Made by a program: the position numbers and the translations under genes. This document shows positions 35,753 through 46,900 of a stretch of DNA of 64,000 nt, piece after piece. The notes beneath the pieces are model-generated. The model was not told the origin of the DNA, ran no database searches, and saw only the letters and a program-made list of their open reading frames with translations. The DNA is taken from contig NC_087392.1 of assembly GCF_963675165.1 (NCBI RefSeq), positions 2,867,001 through 2,931,000 on the forward strand. Direction: 5' to 3'. The stretch comes from Halichondria panicea (lineage: Eukaryota > Porifera > Demospongiae > Suberitida > Halichondriidae). Position 1 is the first letter of the stretch; the number at the start of each line of letters is the position of its first letter.

Positions 35753-38233
35753 CTATTCAACACCAAGTACTGACGAGAGCATGGCGTTCGAAATAGGCCA
35801 CTTAGTTGTGGGGGGCTGGGCAGTGTGGGACCTGCGTTGCTTCTCGATCGGAGGGAGGTGAACAGTGTCTGGGATGACATGCCATGGGGGTCTGGAGCCT
35901 TGCAGTGAGAGCAGTTGCATCTCATAACGACCAGCTTGACCTCCAACTCCCTGAAGGTAACAAAATGAATATTACGAATTGCTGAACTTCTAGCTGGTTT
36001 TGCATGGTCATTGGAGATAAGAAGCAGTATTTCTGTACCTTACTGACGAGTTATCAGTGCATATATAGAGTGTTTACTAACATAACAACACATGAACTAT
36101 ACTCTAGTCCAGCTAATTCTGGTCCAACAGACACAGTTAGTCAGGTGCTATACATAAGCTTAGCAAAGCCCTATAGGTAGCCATATAGTATCTATGCGTA
36201 AGCAAAGAACCCTGCTATGTGAATGATGACGCGTGTCTGGCATACACGTACTCCTAATAGATCTGTACAGTACTCACTTTGTCAGAAGTACACTTCATGA
36301 CATCAACCAATGAGGGTAATTCGTCTCCTTGGTTAAAACGCAGTCCCCTACCAGTAGACATGCCGTACAAGTCACTCATGGCCTGAATATCCCTGCTCTG
36401 AGCCTCAGAGACAGTTCTTATAAACTGGATATTCTTGCGCTCTAACGCATCAGTCTCCTTTCTCAGTGATTCCAATACCCTCCTCATGTGGTCAATCTGT
36501 GGTGGAATTGTTTCTCTCAAATGTGAATTCGGTTTGTATAATTATTTATTACCTGTTTACTTAACCAAATGTTATCCATGAACTCTGATTTCGTGTCCTT
36601 ATCGAGGTTACTCATAATAAACTCAGTTCCTTTTTTGGTTTGACTTGCTTGAACGTTCAAAACCTTCCTATCCACCTCCCACTTCACCTTTTGAAGTGTC
36701 TTTGATAACTCGTCTGCATAATTTGCTTGACTGAAAAAGTTTGAATGAGTATATACATGCAGCGCACACCTTGAAGCTGTCTCTCTTTATATCCAAAACT
36801 GTCCATGTCAGTATGCATTTCTGTTATGTACTCACTCCTCTTCCCACGAATGTTATCCTGGTGTGATACTCCGTAATGATGTATAAACAAAACTTAGAAT
36901 ACCTTGTAATTGGTCCACTTCTTCACTTCCTCATTCACAATGAGTAGCTCCTGGTCAATTTCTTTGATCCTAGACTCCAACTCTGTACAGATTAAATGGA
37001 AACCATACATTTGCCACATTACACCCGGATCGATATGAAATTTAGGTTACCAAAGACAACTATAAGGTTATAAAAATTAACTTGAGAGGGATTAGCGGGA
37101 TATAAACTTAGTATCAAAACATCTACTGTATGAGAATAAAGTGTCCAGATAATTCGAAGTGTCCAATTATTTGGACCGCCTAAAGAGTATAATTATACAC
37201 AGCACATAAATTCTAACCTTTTACGTCTGAAAGACCTCTTTGTTGCAGATCTAGTGTTTCCTTGAGAACTGATTCTATCTCGTCCCGTTCCACCTTTTCC
37301 ACTGAATCAATGCCATTTTGTAGCTTCCGAGCTTCTTCAACCAGTTCCTTGTAATGAGAGACTTGCTGCTTTTTCAACTGATAATTCTGGAGAAATACAT
37401 GAACACCATTATTTTGCTGCCTTTGCGAACAAGCCAAAAAATTGACCCTTTGCGATTGCATTCTGGCAACGATCGTGTTTTGCGATTTTATTTTTGCGAA
37501 TTGATCAACCCTTGCAAAGTTTGTTGCTTGCAAAACATTCTAGTAATACGGTATAGTAGCTACAGGCCCTAAGCTCCCTATACATACAAGTTTGAGCCCA
37601 TAGTCTTTCGTCAAAATGCAGTAAGCAACAAGTTAGCTGAGCTACCATTCAGTGTGATAGCCACAGGTCCAAATTCTACGGGAATTAATGTGTTTAACAT
37701 TACACCATTCAGTGTCAAAATGGAAATTATGTGCTCAAACTCGGTATGTATAATAATTATAATAATTATAGGAAATGCATGAGTTGCTCGAAGTTGAAAG
37801 CGGTTTTCTTTAACACCTCAAGCACCAAACCAAGCATAAACGAGTTAAAGGAGTGCTATAAACAAAGTAGAATATAAGTTGTGTGAGTATCCGGGATAAA
37901 CTGGACGATACCGGTATACCATAATTATTATGTCCGCGAACATTGACAATTCACTTTGCCTTACCCTTGCCTCTTGTTCATAATTTTTGTCCTTGAAACC
38001 TTCAGCTTCTTCCTCACAGAGACAAACTGCTTCCTCCTTACCATGAATCCTGCACAATATACATTGTTATTAGAAATAGCTGCTTAGCCTAGGTTGCTAA
38101 AGCCTTACTGGAACGTAAGTAAGGCTTCGACAGCTCCTTCTCTGGTCTGTTCCAGATTTGGAGGAGGAGGAAGCTTCCCCTCATCTCCACTCTTCTTTCC
38201 TTTCCCTCCCTTTTTCTTCTTTTTTCCAGCCAT
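35753..38233 (-). CDS. Coiled-coil protein, CCDC83-like
   Basis: Eight exons on the minus strand (38109-38233, 37965-38049, 37218-37386, 36903-36982, 36770-36857, 36553-36725, 36278-36496, 35753-35950) give 378 residues. The N-terminus is lysine-rich (MAGKKKKGGKGKKSGDEGKL), as in many axonemal proteins. Most of the rest is predicted helical coiled coil, with blocks such as LKKQQVSHYKELVEEARKLQ, RIKEIDQELLIVNEEVKKW, FMDNIWLSKQIDHMRRVLES and LRKETDALERKNIQF. The tail is proline-rich (HLPPIEKQRR). The pattern AVE-L..Q early, K.W..YK in the middle and a DNIW.SK-type segment resemble CCDC83, but the match is from memory and modest. No enzyme motif. Exon 6 uses an AG 7 nt downstream of a nearer one to keep frame. 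Convergent with ABCB7 (135 bp). Confidence 0.6.
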
Positions 38234-38468
38234 CTAGCTTGACAGTCAGGAAGAAAGACTACACAGACTAATTGACAGCTATAGCTAGCTACAGACTAGA
38301 CATTACATGTATGTGTATGTTTGCACTTGCCTAAAAATGGGAGTGGCTCGATCACCATGTCCACGTCGAAAGAGGTTCACGCATGCGCATTAAGAAATGT
38401 GGGGTGTGTCTGCTGGGTGTCTGTGTTTAGTGGGTGGGGCCCATATCAATCACATGAACTCAGCGAAG
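38234..38468. promoter_or_regulatory. Shared 5' region, coiled-coil gene and SNX3/12
   Basis: About 235 bp between divergent start codons. An in-frame upstream ATG at 38454 could lengthen SNX3/12 by five residues. ATG at 38469 (context AAGATGGCGG) is preferred as it gives the family's usual N-terminus. Confidence 0.4.
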
Positions 38469-40279
38469 ATGGCGGCTGATGAGGCGAAAGGAGTAGACAC
38501 AAAAAGACTGGATTTCAAGAAGCAGAGCTTGGATGATGCTTATGCTGCACCAGCAAATTTGTTAGAGATTGAAATTTGTGATCCACAAGAACATGGGCTT
38601 GGTACAAGGCAGCGTTTCATTGACTATGAAATCAAGATGCGGGTATGTTTTGCTGTATGATTATTTATAGCTAGCTAGTCCAGCGTAGGTTGTCAAAAAT
38701 CAAGTTGTGGTGAGAATATCGAATGCATTTTTCATTTCACATAATTATTTTTTACAACATACAGACTAACATTCCGATATTCAAGATAAAGGAATCTTCT
38801 GTGAGACGTAGGTACAGAGACTTTGAGTGGCTCAAGAAAGAACTTGAGAGAGATAGTAAGGTGTGTATACATTGTAAATTAAACAGTAAAATGACCATTG
38901 TTATTTCTGTGCAGATTGTAGTCCCACCACTGCCAGGAAAAGCTATAAAGAGACAACTTCCTTTCAGGGGAGATGATGGTCAGTGAGTATTGTACGGTCT
39001 CCATAATAATTATTAGCATTAAAAATGTACAGGTATATTTGAAGATGAATTCATTGAGGAAAGAAGAAAAGGTTTGGAAGAATTCGTTAACAAGTGAGTA
39101 TGGTGCCATAACTATAACTATGTATCCACCTACTTTAGCTAGCTACATTGCTAGCTAGATGTTTACTGCACAAAACTCACCCAATATGCGTATACAGTAG
39201 ACTCTCGCTATTCCGGCTCTCTGAAGTACGGCCACCTCGATATACCGGTCATTTGGCTCGGCACAGAATGCTAGCTATATGTTTACTGCACAAAACTCAC
39301 CCTGAAGTACGGCTACTCGCTATTCCGTTTACCGGCCAGTGCTGGCTGTCCCAAACAAGGTTTTTTATACGTATATTACGGCCGGATATGACGTTTTGGG
39401 TGTGGTTTAGCAAATAAAATTGGATTACACTTAAATAGAGAACAGAATGATTCATTATCCTACATTATCCTCGAGACAAGAACCGCAAAAATACGTTATT
39501 AGATTCGAGGTAAGGTCGTTTTTAAGCCGCGGCTATTTCCTGAGCTGCAGCCACCTCACTATTCCGGCCAAGCTGCATGGTCCCAAGGGTGACCGGATTA
39601 ACGAGAGTCTACTGTACTAGTCAGCCCCAAACAAAGTTATACAGGGTTTTTTGCAGAATCTTTGCAATATCCACAAAAAAGCGTTATATTGCCGCTTTTT
39701 TCACAAGATTTGTTTTTGAATTTTGCTTCCTAAGCAGACTTGGCATTTCATCACAATGTGTAAAGATTAGATATCCATATAAGGAACGTTCTACACCCTC
39801 TATTTCAAAGATTCTGCAAAACCCTGTATTATACGTTTATTACGGCCAGATATGACGTTTTGGGTGTGGTTTGGCGCAAAATATCATTAAATTCGAGGTA
39901 GGATTGTTTTTTAGGCGTATATAGCTACTTTTTGAAATGTAGCCACATCGCTACATATATTCCAGCCAAGCTACTGTCCCAATAGTGGCCGGATTAACGA
40001 GAGTCTACTGTACTATAAATTGGCTTCAACTTAACTTGGCTTAAATGTCCATGAAGTTTGTTATGCCCTGCTGTACTGCAATTTCTACTTAGGGAACTCC
40101 TAAATATTATTATTATTTGATGTATAATTATACATGTACTTAATTTTGTCATCAAATTCACTACACACAGGATTGCTGGTCACCCCCTAGCACAAAATGA
40201 ACGGTGTTTACACATGTTCTTACAAGAGCCAGTAGTTGATCGATCTTATGTCCCAGGCAAAGTGCGTAGTAACAACTAG
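38469..40279 (+). CDS. Sorting nexin 3/12
   Basis: Small PX-only sorting nexin that binds PI3P on early endosomes and works with retromer. Five exons (38469-38642, 38765-38860, 38915-38978, 39033-39093, 40171-40279) give 167 residues (human SNX3 is 162). Near-complete match to the family: LDDAYAAPANLLEIEICDPQ, then YEIKMRTNIPIFKIKESSVR, RRYRDFEWLKKELERDSK (the RRYxDFxWL PI3P pocket), VVPPLPGKAIKRQLPFRGDD, IEERRKGLEEFVNK and AGHPLAQNERCLHMFLQEP. It could be the ancestor of both SNX3 and SNX12. The 1.1-kb last intron holds nested mobile elements. Convergent with the following minus-strand gene. Confidence 0.95.
39195..39614. mobile_element. Pogo/Tigger-like non-autonomous element, complete ends
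   Basis: CAGTAGACTCTCGCTATTCC at the left and GGATTAACGAGAGTCTACTG at the right, both flanked by TA, form the terminal inverted repeat. About 420 bp, with inner GCCGGATATGACGTTTTGGG motif. No transposase frame. In the last SNX3/12 intron. Confidence 0.75.
39617..40010. mobile_element. Second pogo/Tigger-like copy, broken by an insertion
   Basis: Abuts the copy before it. The right half (TTACGGCCAGATATGACGTT to CGAGAGTCTACTG and TA) matches the 39195 copy. The left half survives as CCCCAAACAAAGTT only. An unrelated inverted-repeat element (39639-39829) separates the two. Confidence 0.65.
39639..39829. mobile_element. Inverted-repeat element inside the pogo-like copy
   Basis: Left end ATACAGGGTTTTTTGCAGAA, right end TTCTGCAAAACCCTGTAT; arms continue into AATCTTTG/CAAAGATT. 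About 190 bp, no coding capacity. It interrupts the pogo-like copy at a point that is continuous in the neighbouring copy. Confidence 0.7.
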
Positions 40280-40432
40280 AACTGTCAACACAACACACAT
40301 CTTGTTTGGTGGGATGAATTGATGTACTCTGTATATAGCTAGCCCACGCTCCCATACGAGCCTTTTTAATTATTGTATGATTGTTTTGATTGTTTGATTA
40401 ATACTTATTAAGACAATGTGGTAAAAGTTCCA

Positions 40433-41334
40433 TCATTCCGGCATGGTAACACTCATGGGAAGCACAGCTAGTTGTGTCTGATCTAGGGCAGACAATGTCA
40501 AATTTGGACAGAAATACTCCTTGGTTCCTCTGTCTCCATTTTCCTTGTAGGTGAAGCCGTCTCCTTTGAAGAGACTTAAAAGTCTTAGCTCACAGTAAAG
40601 AAACAATCTTGCCTGCCAAGACTTTTTTGGGTGAGGGAGTGATAAAAAGTGTAAGTAATTGTGAAATGGCGGCAGAGAAAGATCACTACCAGATATGTTC
40701 CTTTTGGCATCTAAAAACTTGAATCCAGCCTCCTTTTCAAAGTCACCCACACACTTGTATTGCATTTCATCTAGATGGAAAAGAATATCTTCATAAGCGT
40801 CAGGGTAGCATGTTCTCACAGTTGGTAATAATCCATTCCAGGTAGCTGGAACAATATCACCTAAGTGCCGAAGAGCTGACTTGGTGAACAGAATGAGCCA
40901 GTACTTAGATTTCTTTTCAACCACCTATAGAATATTATGAATACTCCACAGCGACCATAGTTTATGATTTACAGAATGGAGATGTATATAGATCATGCAC
41001 TAATTATTGCAATCTTTAGTAGACTCGACTCTGGACCCACCTCGTGATAAATGTATTCATGATCAAACCCCAAACTTTGTAGGCATTCAAAAGTATCCTT
41101 CCTGAGAATGATTGAATTGATCGAATCTGGTCCAAATACAAATACTGTCTGTCTCCCAGGAGTATCAGACAAAATCATGGGGGGAGAGGAGCCCTCTGTG
41201 TTGCATATCCTACCGTACACCTCATCTGTGCCATCACTATCATCATATGTTGCGGTAGAGCTGTGAACAAGTTGTCTTCCATCACAAATGGAGTGTAAAC
41301 GCCTAGCTTGTTGGACGACAGCGTCAAAATCCAT
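40433..41334 (-). CDS. Unrecognised two-exon protein
   Basis: I do not recognise this protein. Two exons on the minus strand (41041-41334 and 40433-40924; donor GTGGGT, acceptor TATAG, phase 0) give 261 residues. It has no signal peptide or membrane helix, and a mixed composition with aromatic-rich stretches such as YWLILFTKSALRHLGD, WNGLLPTVRTCYP, FHNYLHFLSLPHPKKSWQAR and YCELRLLSLF. That suggests a folded globular protein. The N-terminal exon has GRQTVFVFGPDSINSIILRK, with a short beta-strand-like VFVFG. No metal, nucleotide or catalytic motif stands out. The gene is convergent with SNX3/12, 153 bp apart. That it is real is supported by the length of both open exons and a frame-keeping intron. 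Confidence 0.7.
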
Positions 41335-42309
41335 TTGAGTTGAAGATGTTATGCATGCTATAGTGCTAGTGCAAATCGATCACGAATTATTCTTGTACTT
41401 CGACCTTAGCCTTAGGAGCAGGCACATGATTAGCCTCGATCCCAGGCCACATTTCCCACTTCACTTATAGGAAGTGGTGTGCTTCTGGCCTAAGCTTAAT
41501 AAGGTAGATACCTGTATTATGAGTCAGGGGTATTATGGGTCTCTTTGATAAAATGCTTCCTAAGTTTCAGTATATTTTTTAGATAACCTGATTTTCATAA
41601 TCCTTAATTGTATTATAGCGTAAATTTTACATCTCCAGACATTAAGCTTAGGTGACTCATTATATTATACCAACATTTACCTTACTGCACATGGAATTAA
41701 TTGGTAAGTTCAGGCTTTAACTAAACTCTAGGTGTGCCAAGGGTACTGTAGGTACTATATACTAGGTCTAGTAGTGGAATCATTAGCAGTAATTAATTAG
41801 TAATTGAGGTCCTTCATGGATCCAAATGCTAATTAAGCAGTAGAGAACTAGACTAGATGAGTAAAATAATCATGTACCGAAGTACCAACTCTTTAAGCCA
41901 TGGCATCATGCAGTCGCTCCATCAACTATTATTGTTCCCAATATAGGCTATGAAGACATTTTAACACTATTGAAAGTGAATTTGTGTATATTCTGTCACA
42001 CCATAGATAATTATAATAATTATAGTCGGAGAGTAGACGGACTCGACACTATTTTGATTTGTATAGTGTTTGATAGGATATAAATACCGGTATATGTGTA
42101 ACCAATTGACATGAGGAACACTAAATGATCATCAATCTCACTAATTTTTATGATAGATTTTCCTCACAAGATAAGATAATAATTATAGAGTTAATGCACA
42201 GTATATATACGATTATCAACTAATTATTATGCATCTATCACTACTTATTATCAATTCGTCTTTATAAAAAATTCATATTAAATCATAAAAAAAATTGCTT
42301 TGAGTTTTT
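41335..42309. other. AT-rich intergenic gap
   Basis: About 975 bp between two minus-strand genes. No open frame of note, no inverted ends found, frequent AATTATAATTAT-like runs. Must include the promoter of the unrecognised gene. Confidence 0.5.
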
Positions 42310-42698
42310 TTATTTTCCAACATTGTGTAACCCGATTATCTCTCGTGGTTGTGTAGCCTTTGTGTGATAAATCTGAAGGAAAACAACAGTGTTTTACAAT
42401 ACACCCAGATTATCGACCTTGGATTAGATGGGTGACTAGACCCCATCGATTGAGCCCACCTCAATCCTTTTCTTGATAACTATCTAATTATAGATACACT
42501 CACCGAATAGTTGCACACTCCAAACAAGCCAGCAAATCCAAGGGATAAGGCTGATAACAAAGGATCTTGTCTGAGCATACTCCCCAAGGTTCTAGCATCT
42601 CTACTCACTGCTGATGATTTTTGCCTCTGAAAATGCATTAATACTGTCCTTTGTGGGCCAACAGCAGTGCTGGCAAGCTTTGAGAGTGATCGCAGCAT
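42310..42698 (-). CDS. Small single-pass protein, probably mitochondrial
   Basis: Two exons on the minus strand (42504-42698 and 42310-42372; donor GTGAGT, acceptor TTCAG, phase 0) give 85 residues. The N-terminus MLRSLSKLASTAVGPQRTVL is basic, rich in Ser/Leu/Arg and without acids, as in mitochondrial presequences. One hydrophobic segment follows (LLSALSLGFAGLFGVCNYSI), then a short basic tail ending HNVGK. Size and layout fit an accessory subunit of a respiratory complex; SMLRQDP before the helix loosely recalls NDUFA4 (MLRQ subunit), but the similarity is too weak to name it. Confidence 0.5.
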
Positions 42699-43060
42699 TA
42701 TTTTCTTGTAGCTTGATATTAAAATTATGCAATGCCATACAATTACTCATTTTATACTCAGCTGTCGGAAAGCCCACAGATTCACACAGGAACTGTGCAT
42801 GGCTACATGAAAGGATTTTTGACCCTGTTAACCTCAGTATGAATCTTAAGTGTACTCAACAACCATAAACATTGCTACAATGTGGATGTTTTATGGGGGA
42901 CAGTTTAATCCAAAGGTTAATGTCAGTAGCCTTTGGACTGTGCACCTGTGACAACATAATATATATGGTCACATCAACAAAAATCAGCAGTAAACACAAA
43001 GAATAATGATTTTGCTAATAATTATGTATTCTATGTAAGTGTGTAATGTCACATACCAAG

Positions 43061-43978
43061 CTATGCAGGTTCTCCTGGCTTTCTCCTATACACTGCAATT
43101 TTGCCTGCATTTGGAACAGGCTTCATGTTCTCCTTGACAGTGCTGTATTTTGGTGGCTTGTCCCTGAGGTAATACAGCTTGGCCCGACGTCTTTTCTCAA
43201 GCTTCAAAACTTTAATTTCTTTAATGGCTGGGGAATACAGTTCAAACATTATCTCCACACCAATACCATCTATGACGTTCCTCATGGTAAAAGTAGATCC
43301 CAGGGTGTTCACTTTTCTTCTTGCTATGCATATTCCTACAAACTTGGACTCGCCTCTTGGAGAGAACGGGTCAGCTCTAGTAACCAAGAGATAGCTACCA
43401 GCTGTGAAAAATGGGATTCGCGAGTTTACCTTTCGCTTTGTAATGTCTGACTGGTTGAGAAAGTTCAAAAGGTTCGTGTTGGCTTCTTTCGGATTATCAC
43501 ACACTCCACTTTTCAACTTCGCCACAGTGCGGGAAGAATCAGTCATAAGAATAGACCTTACAACATCGTATTGGCTTCTTCGAGCTTGATGGAAACTGCC
43601 AGGTAAAGAGCTTGTACACAACAGTCCTATATAAACAGGAATACAAAACATAAAGAATGAATTTTACATCGACCTTCTTACCGATTTACAGTGCCCACTT
43701 AAAAAACAGTGGGCACATTTTGTTTGGAACCCAAACATTTCAGTCTAAGCTGGTGCTTTATTAAATATGTGCTACAGCTAGATAGTGATTAATTTTGTGG
43801 CGACCACATCAACTCTACAGTACTTAAATCAACAGGTAGATCTATTAATTAAACATGCACACATATCATGTAGATGCTATCCAACTCTAGGTCTGTGTGT
43901 TGACATACTTTGGGCCCAATAATGGCCTGGAATAGAGAAGAATTGATGAAAGATCCTCTGAACCCCTCTAGCTGACAT
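43061..43978 (-). CDS. MRPL19: Mitochondrial ribosomal protein bL19m
   Basis: Large-subunit protein of the mitochondrial ribosome. Exon 2 (43061-43626) carries the bL19 domain: IPFFTAGSYLLVTRADPFSP, KFVGICIARRKVNTLGSTFT, MRNVIDGIGVEIMFELYSPA, IKEIKVLKLEKRRRAKLYYL and LRDKPPKYSTVKENMKPVP. Exon 1 (43909-43978) encodes a likely import presequence, MSARGVQRIFHQFFSIPGHY, joined in frame across a 282-bp GT-AG intron (split Arg codon). Total 211 residues; human is 292, with the extra residues mostly C-terminal. The start codon lies only 7 bp from the POLQ start on the other strand. An ATG at 43651 inside the intron could give a shorter product but would lack the presequence. Confidence 0.92.
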
Positions 43979-43985
43979 TTTGACC
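43979..43985. promoter_or_regulatory. 7-bp gap between divergent MRPL19 and POLQ start codons
   Basis: MRPL19 ATG ends at 43978 (minus) and the first POLQ ATG is 43986-43988. Any 5' UTR of one gene must overlap coding sequence or UTR of the other, unless POLQ starts at 43992 or later. The promoter of each gene must lie inside the partner's first exon or intron. Confidence 0.55.
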
Positions 43986-46900
43986 ATGGCCATGTGGCAG
44001 AAGCCAGAGTTCTCGCTGACCACACCCCCTGTGGCTGTATGGAGCTGGGAGAAGATGAATCACAAACCACTAAGAGCTGGAGGCAAGAGGCGATCTGTTC
44101 GTCTGAAAGAGAGATCTAGAGTCGAATCAAAGGTAAGCATACAATTGCAAGAATTCTCGGATGTACATGCTCTCAGTACTATGATTATGATATACACTAT
44201 GATTTCTGCAGCCTGATGCCCAAAGCCCTGTTCCCAACGTTACATCTCATGGAAAGTTCCATCTCTTAACTCCACCTCCATTTTCTTTGTCGTTTGGCTC
44301 AGAACCCAGCAGCAGTGAAGTTGTGCAGTTTTTGGAACATTTTGACGATTATGCATTAGTATCGAGCACTCCTCTTGATAGCAAAAAAATACCCCCTTCT
44401 AAGAATTATCCCTTAAAGCAGTCGCTGTTCGATTTATCCAACATTGATGGCTCTAAAAACCAGTCAGCATCTTTTCTCACTACTCCTACAAAACCATCAA
44501 AAAACAATCTCCAACTCTCATCATGGGGCATTCCACAACATGTGCTTGATCAATACGCCATAAGGGGAATCACCACTATGTTCCCGTGGCAGGCAGAGTG
44601 CCTCACTATACCCGGTGTTTTAGAAGGAGGAAATCTTGTCTTTTCTGCTCCAACTAGCGCTGGAAAAACTTTGGTAGCTGAACTCCTTGCTCTGAAGTGT
44701 GCTCTAGAACTGAAGAGGAAAGTGATTATTGTTCTTCCTTTTGTTAGTATTGCTCACGAGAAGTCAAACTATTTGAAACAAGTGTTTGAGCCATCTGGAG
44801 TCAAAGTGGGTGGTTTCATAGGCAACCAAGCACCAGCTGGAGGATTTGCATCAGTGGATATTGCTATTTGTACCATAGAAAAAGCTAACAGCCTTGTAAA
44901 CCGTCTTCTAGAGGATGGTACAGCCCATTTGCTTGGGCTGGTTGTAGTAGATGAACTACACATGGTAGGGGATCCGTACAGAGGATATTTACTTGAACTT
45001 TTGTTGACTAAACTTTTATATGTCTCTAAAAAGCAAGCACGAAAATCAAACGAAGAAGTAGCACACTCACATTCGTCCATTCAGCTAGTGGGTATGAGTG
45101 CCACACTTCCTAACCTAGACATGCTAGCCAGCTGGCTAGGAGCACAGCTCTTCCATACTGATTTTAGGCCTGTGCCTCTGCAAGAAATGGTTAAAGTTGG
45201 ACCTACATTGTTTGACATTGGCTTCAAGGCACTGAGAACATATGATCCGTCTGAGTCGTTGCCTGGTGATGAAGACGATATCCTTCTAATTTGTCGAGAA
45301 ACTGTTTCCAAAGGGCACTCCGTTCTCATTTTCTGTCCAACTAAAGCTTGGTGTGAGAACTTGTGCCTGACTCTCGGGCAAGCGAAAGTAGTTGAAGTCA
45401 ACAAAGAACTATCAAAAGCTTTGACAGGAGTGTGTGAGCAGCTGCGTAGGACACAAGTTGGAATTGATCCGGCATTGGAGCGCTCAGTTCCAAATGGTGT
45501 GGGCTTTCACCATGCTGGTCTAACAATGGAAGAAAGAGAAATAGTGGAAGGAGCATATCGACAGTCGCACTTGAAAGTGCTGGTAGCTACCTCGACGCTC
45601 TCATCAGGAGTCAACCTTCCAGCACGACTGGTTGTTATTCGAACACCTTTTTTCCAGAGGTCACTTCTGGATGTTCTCGTGTATAAACAGATGGTGGGAA
45701 GAGCTGGACGGAAAGGAATTGACGAATCAGGAGAGAGTATTCTCATATGCAAACCGAGTGAGCGTTCAAAAGTTGTTGGAATGCTAAAAGCAGCACCCAA
45801 ACCTGTAACAAGTTGCCTGAGTTCCCCTTCGACGTCCATGAAAGATGTTAGTGCAAATCTCAGTGCTATGAAGAGAGCTCTTTTAGAAGTCATTACCAGC
45901 TCAACAGCCAACACTGTATCAGAATTACAGTCTTACACCTCATGTACTCTTCTCTATGCCGAGATAACAAAAGATCAATCAGCTAAGAATGTCAAGCTTG
46001 AAGATGTTTCTCAATCGGCTTTGGAACTTCTAAAACAAAATGAATTCATATCCTCCCACTCGAACCAGCCTCACAGTGAAGAAATCCAGAAGGAGCTGTC
46101 TTACTACGCCACCCAGTTTGGGGCTGCTACTGTGGCATCTTCTCTGTCTCCTGATGAAGCTCTTGTAGTGCTCGGAGATCTTCTGAAAGCAAGAAAAAAC
46201 TTTGTGCTGGAGAATGAATTGCACATCATCTACTTGGTTAGTTTATATAGTGTGTGCCAGATTGTACAGTGAGAAATATTTCTTCGTTAATTCTCGTAGT
46301 GATAACTTGACTATGTTATCAACACATGTACATGTCCCATGATACTACGAATTCTTTGCCTACAGGTTACTCCTGTGTATGTGCAGAACCAGTGGCCAAC
46401 TATCGACTGGTACAAGTACTTCTGCTTATGGGAAAGACTTCCACCTCCCATGAAGCATGTTGCAGAGATTCTAGGTGTTCGAGAGTCCTTCTTAGCCCAA
46501 GCCGTTCAGGGCAGGTTGCCAGAAAGAACTCCTGCACAAAAAGAAACGCTTCGAATTCACAGACGATTCTACACTGCACTAGCCCTCCATGACCTTGTCC
46601 ACGAGGCTCCCATTATCTACGTCACCAGACGATATGGGGCAACAAAGGGGTTGCTACAGACTCTACAAAGTGCAGCCGGTACATTTGCTGGGATGGTGAC
46701 AGTATTTTGCAACAAGCTCGGCTGGAAAAATCTTGAACTTCTCCTTTCACAATTCCAGAGCAGGCTGTTGTTTGGTATCGAAAGAGAACTATGTGACCTC
46801 GTTAAGATATCTTTGCTAAATGGATTCCGAGCTCGTGCTCTCTACAATGCTGGTTTTCACAGTCTCCCAGCTCTGGCAACTGCCAACCCTTTACTGATTG

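Noticed and set aside
43849-44070. Minus-strand frame covering the POLQ start
   Set aside because: It has no support except being open. The MRPL19 first exon (43909-43978) uses a different frame there and splices cleanly to the bL19 domain.
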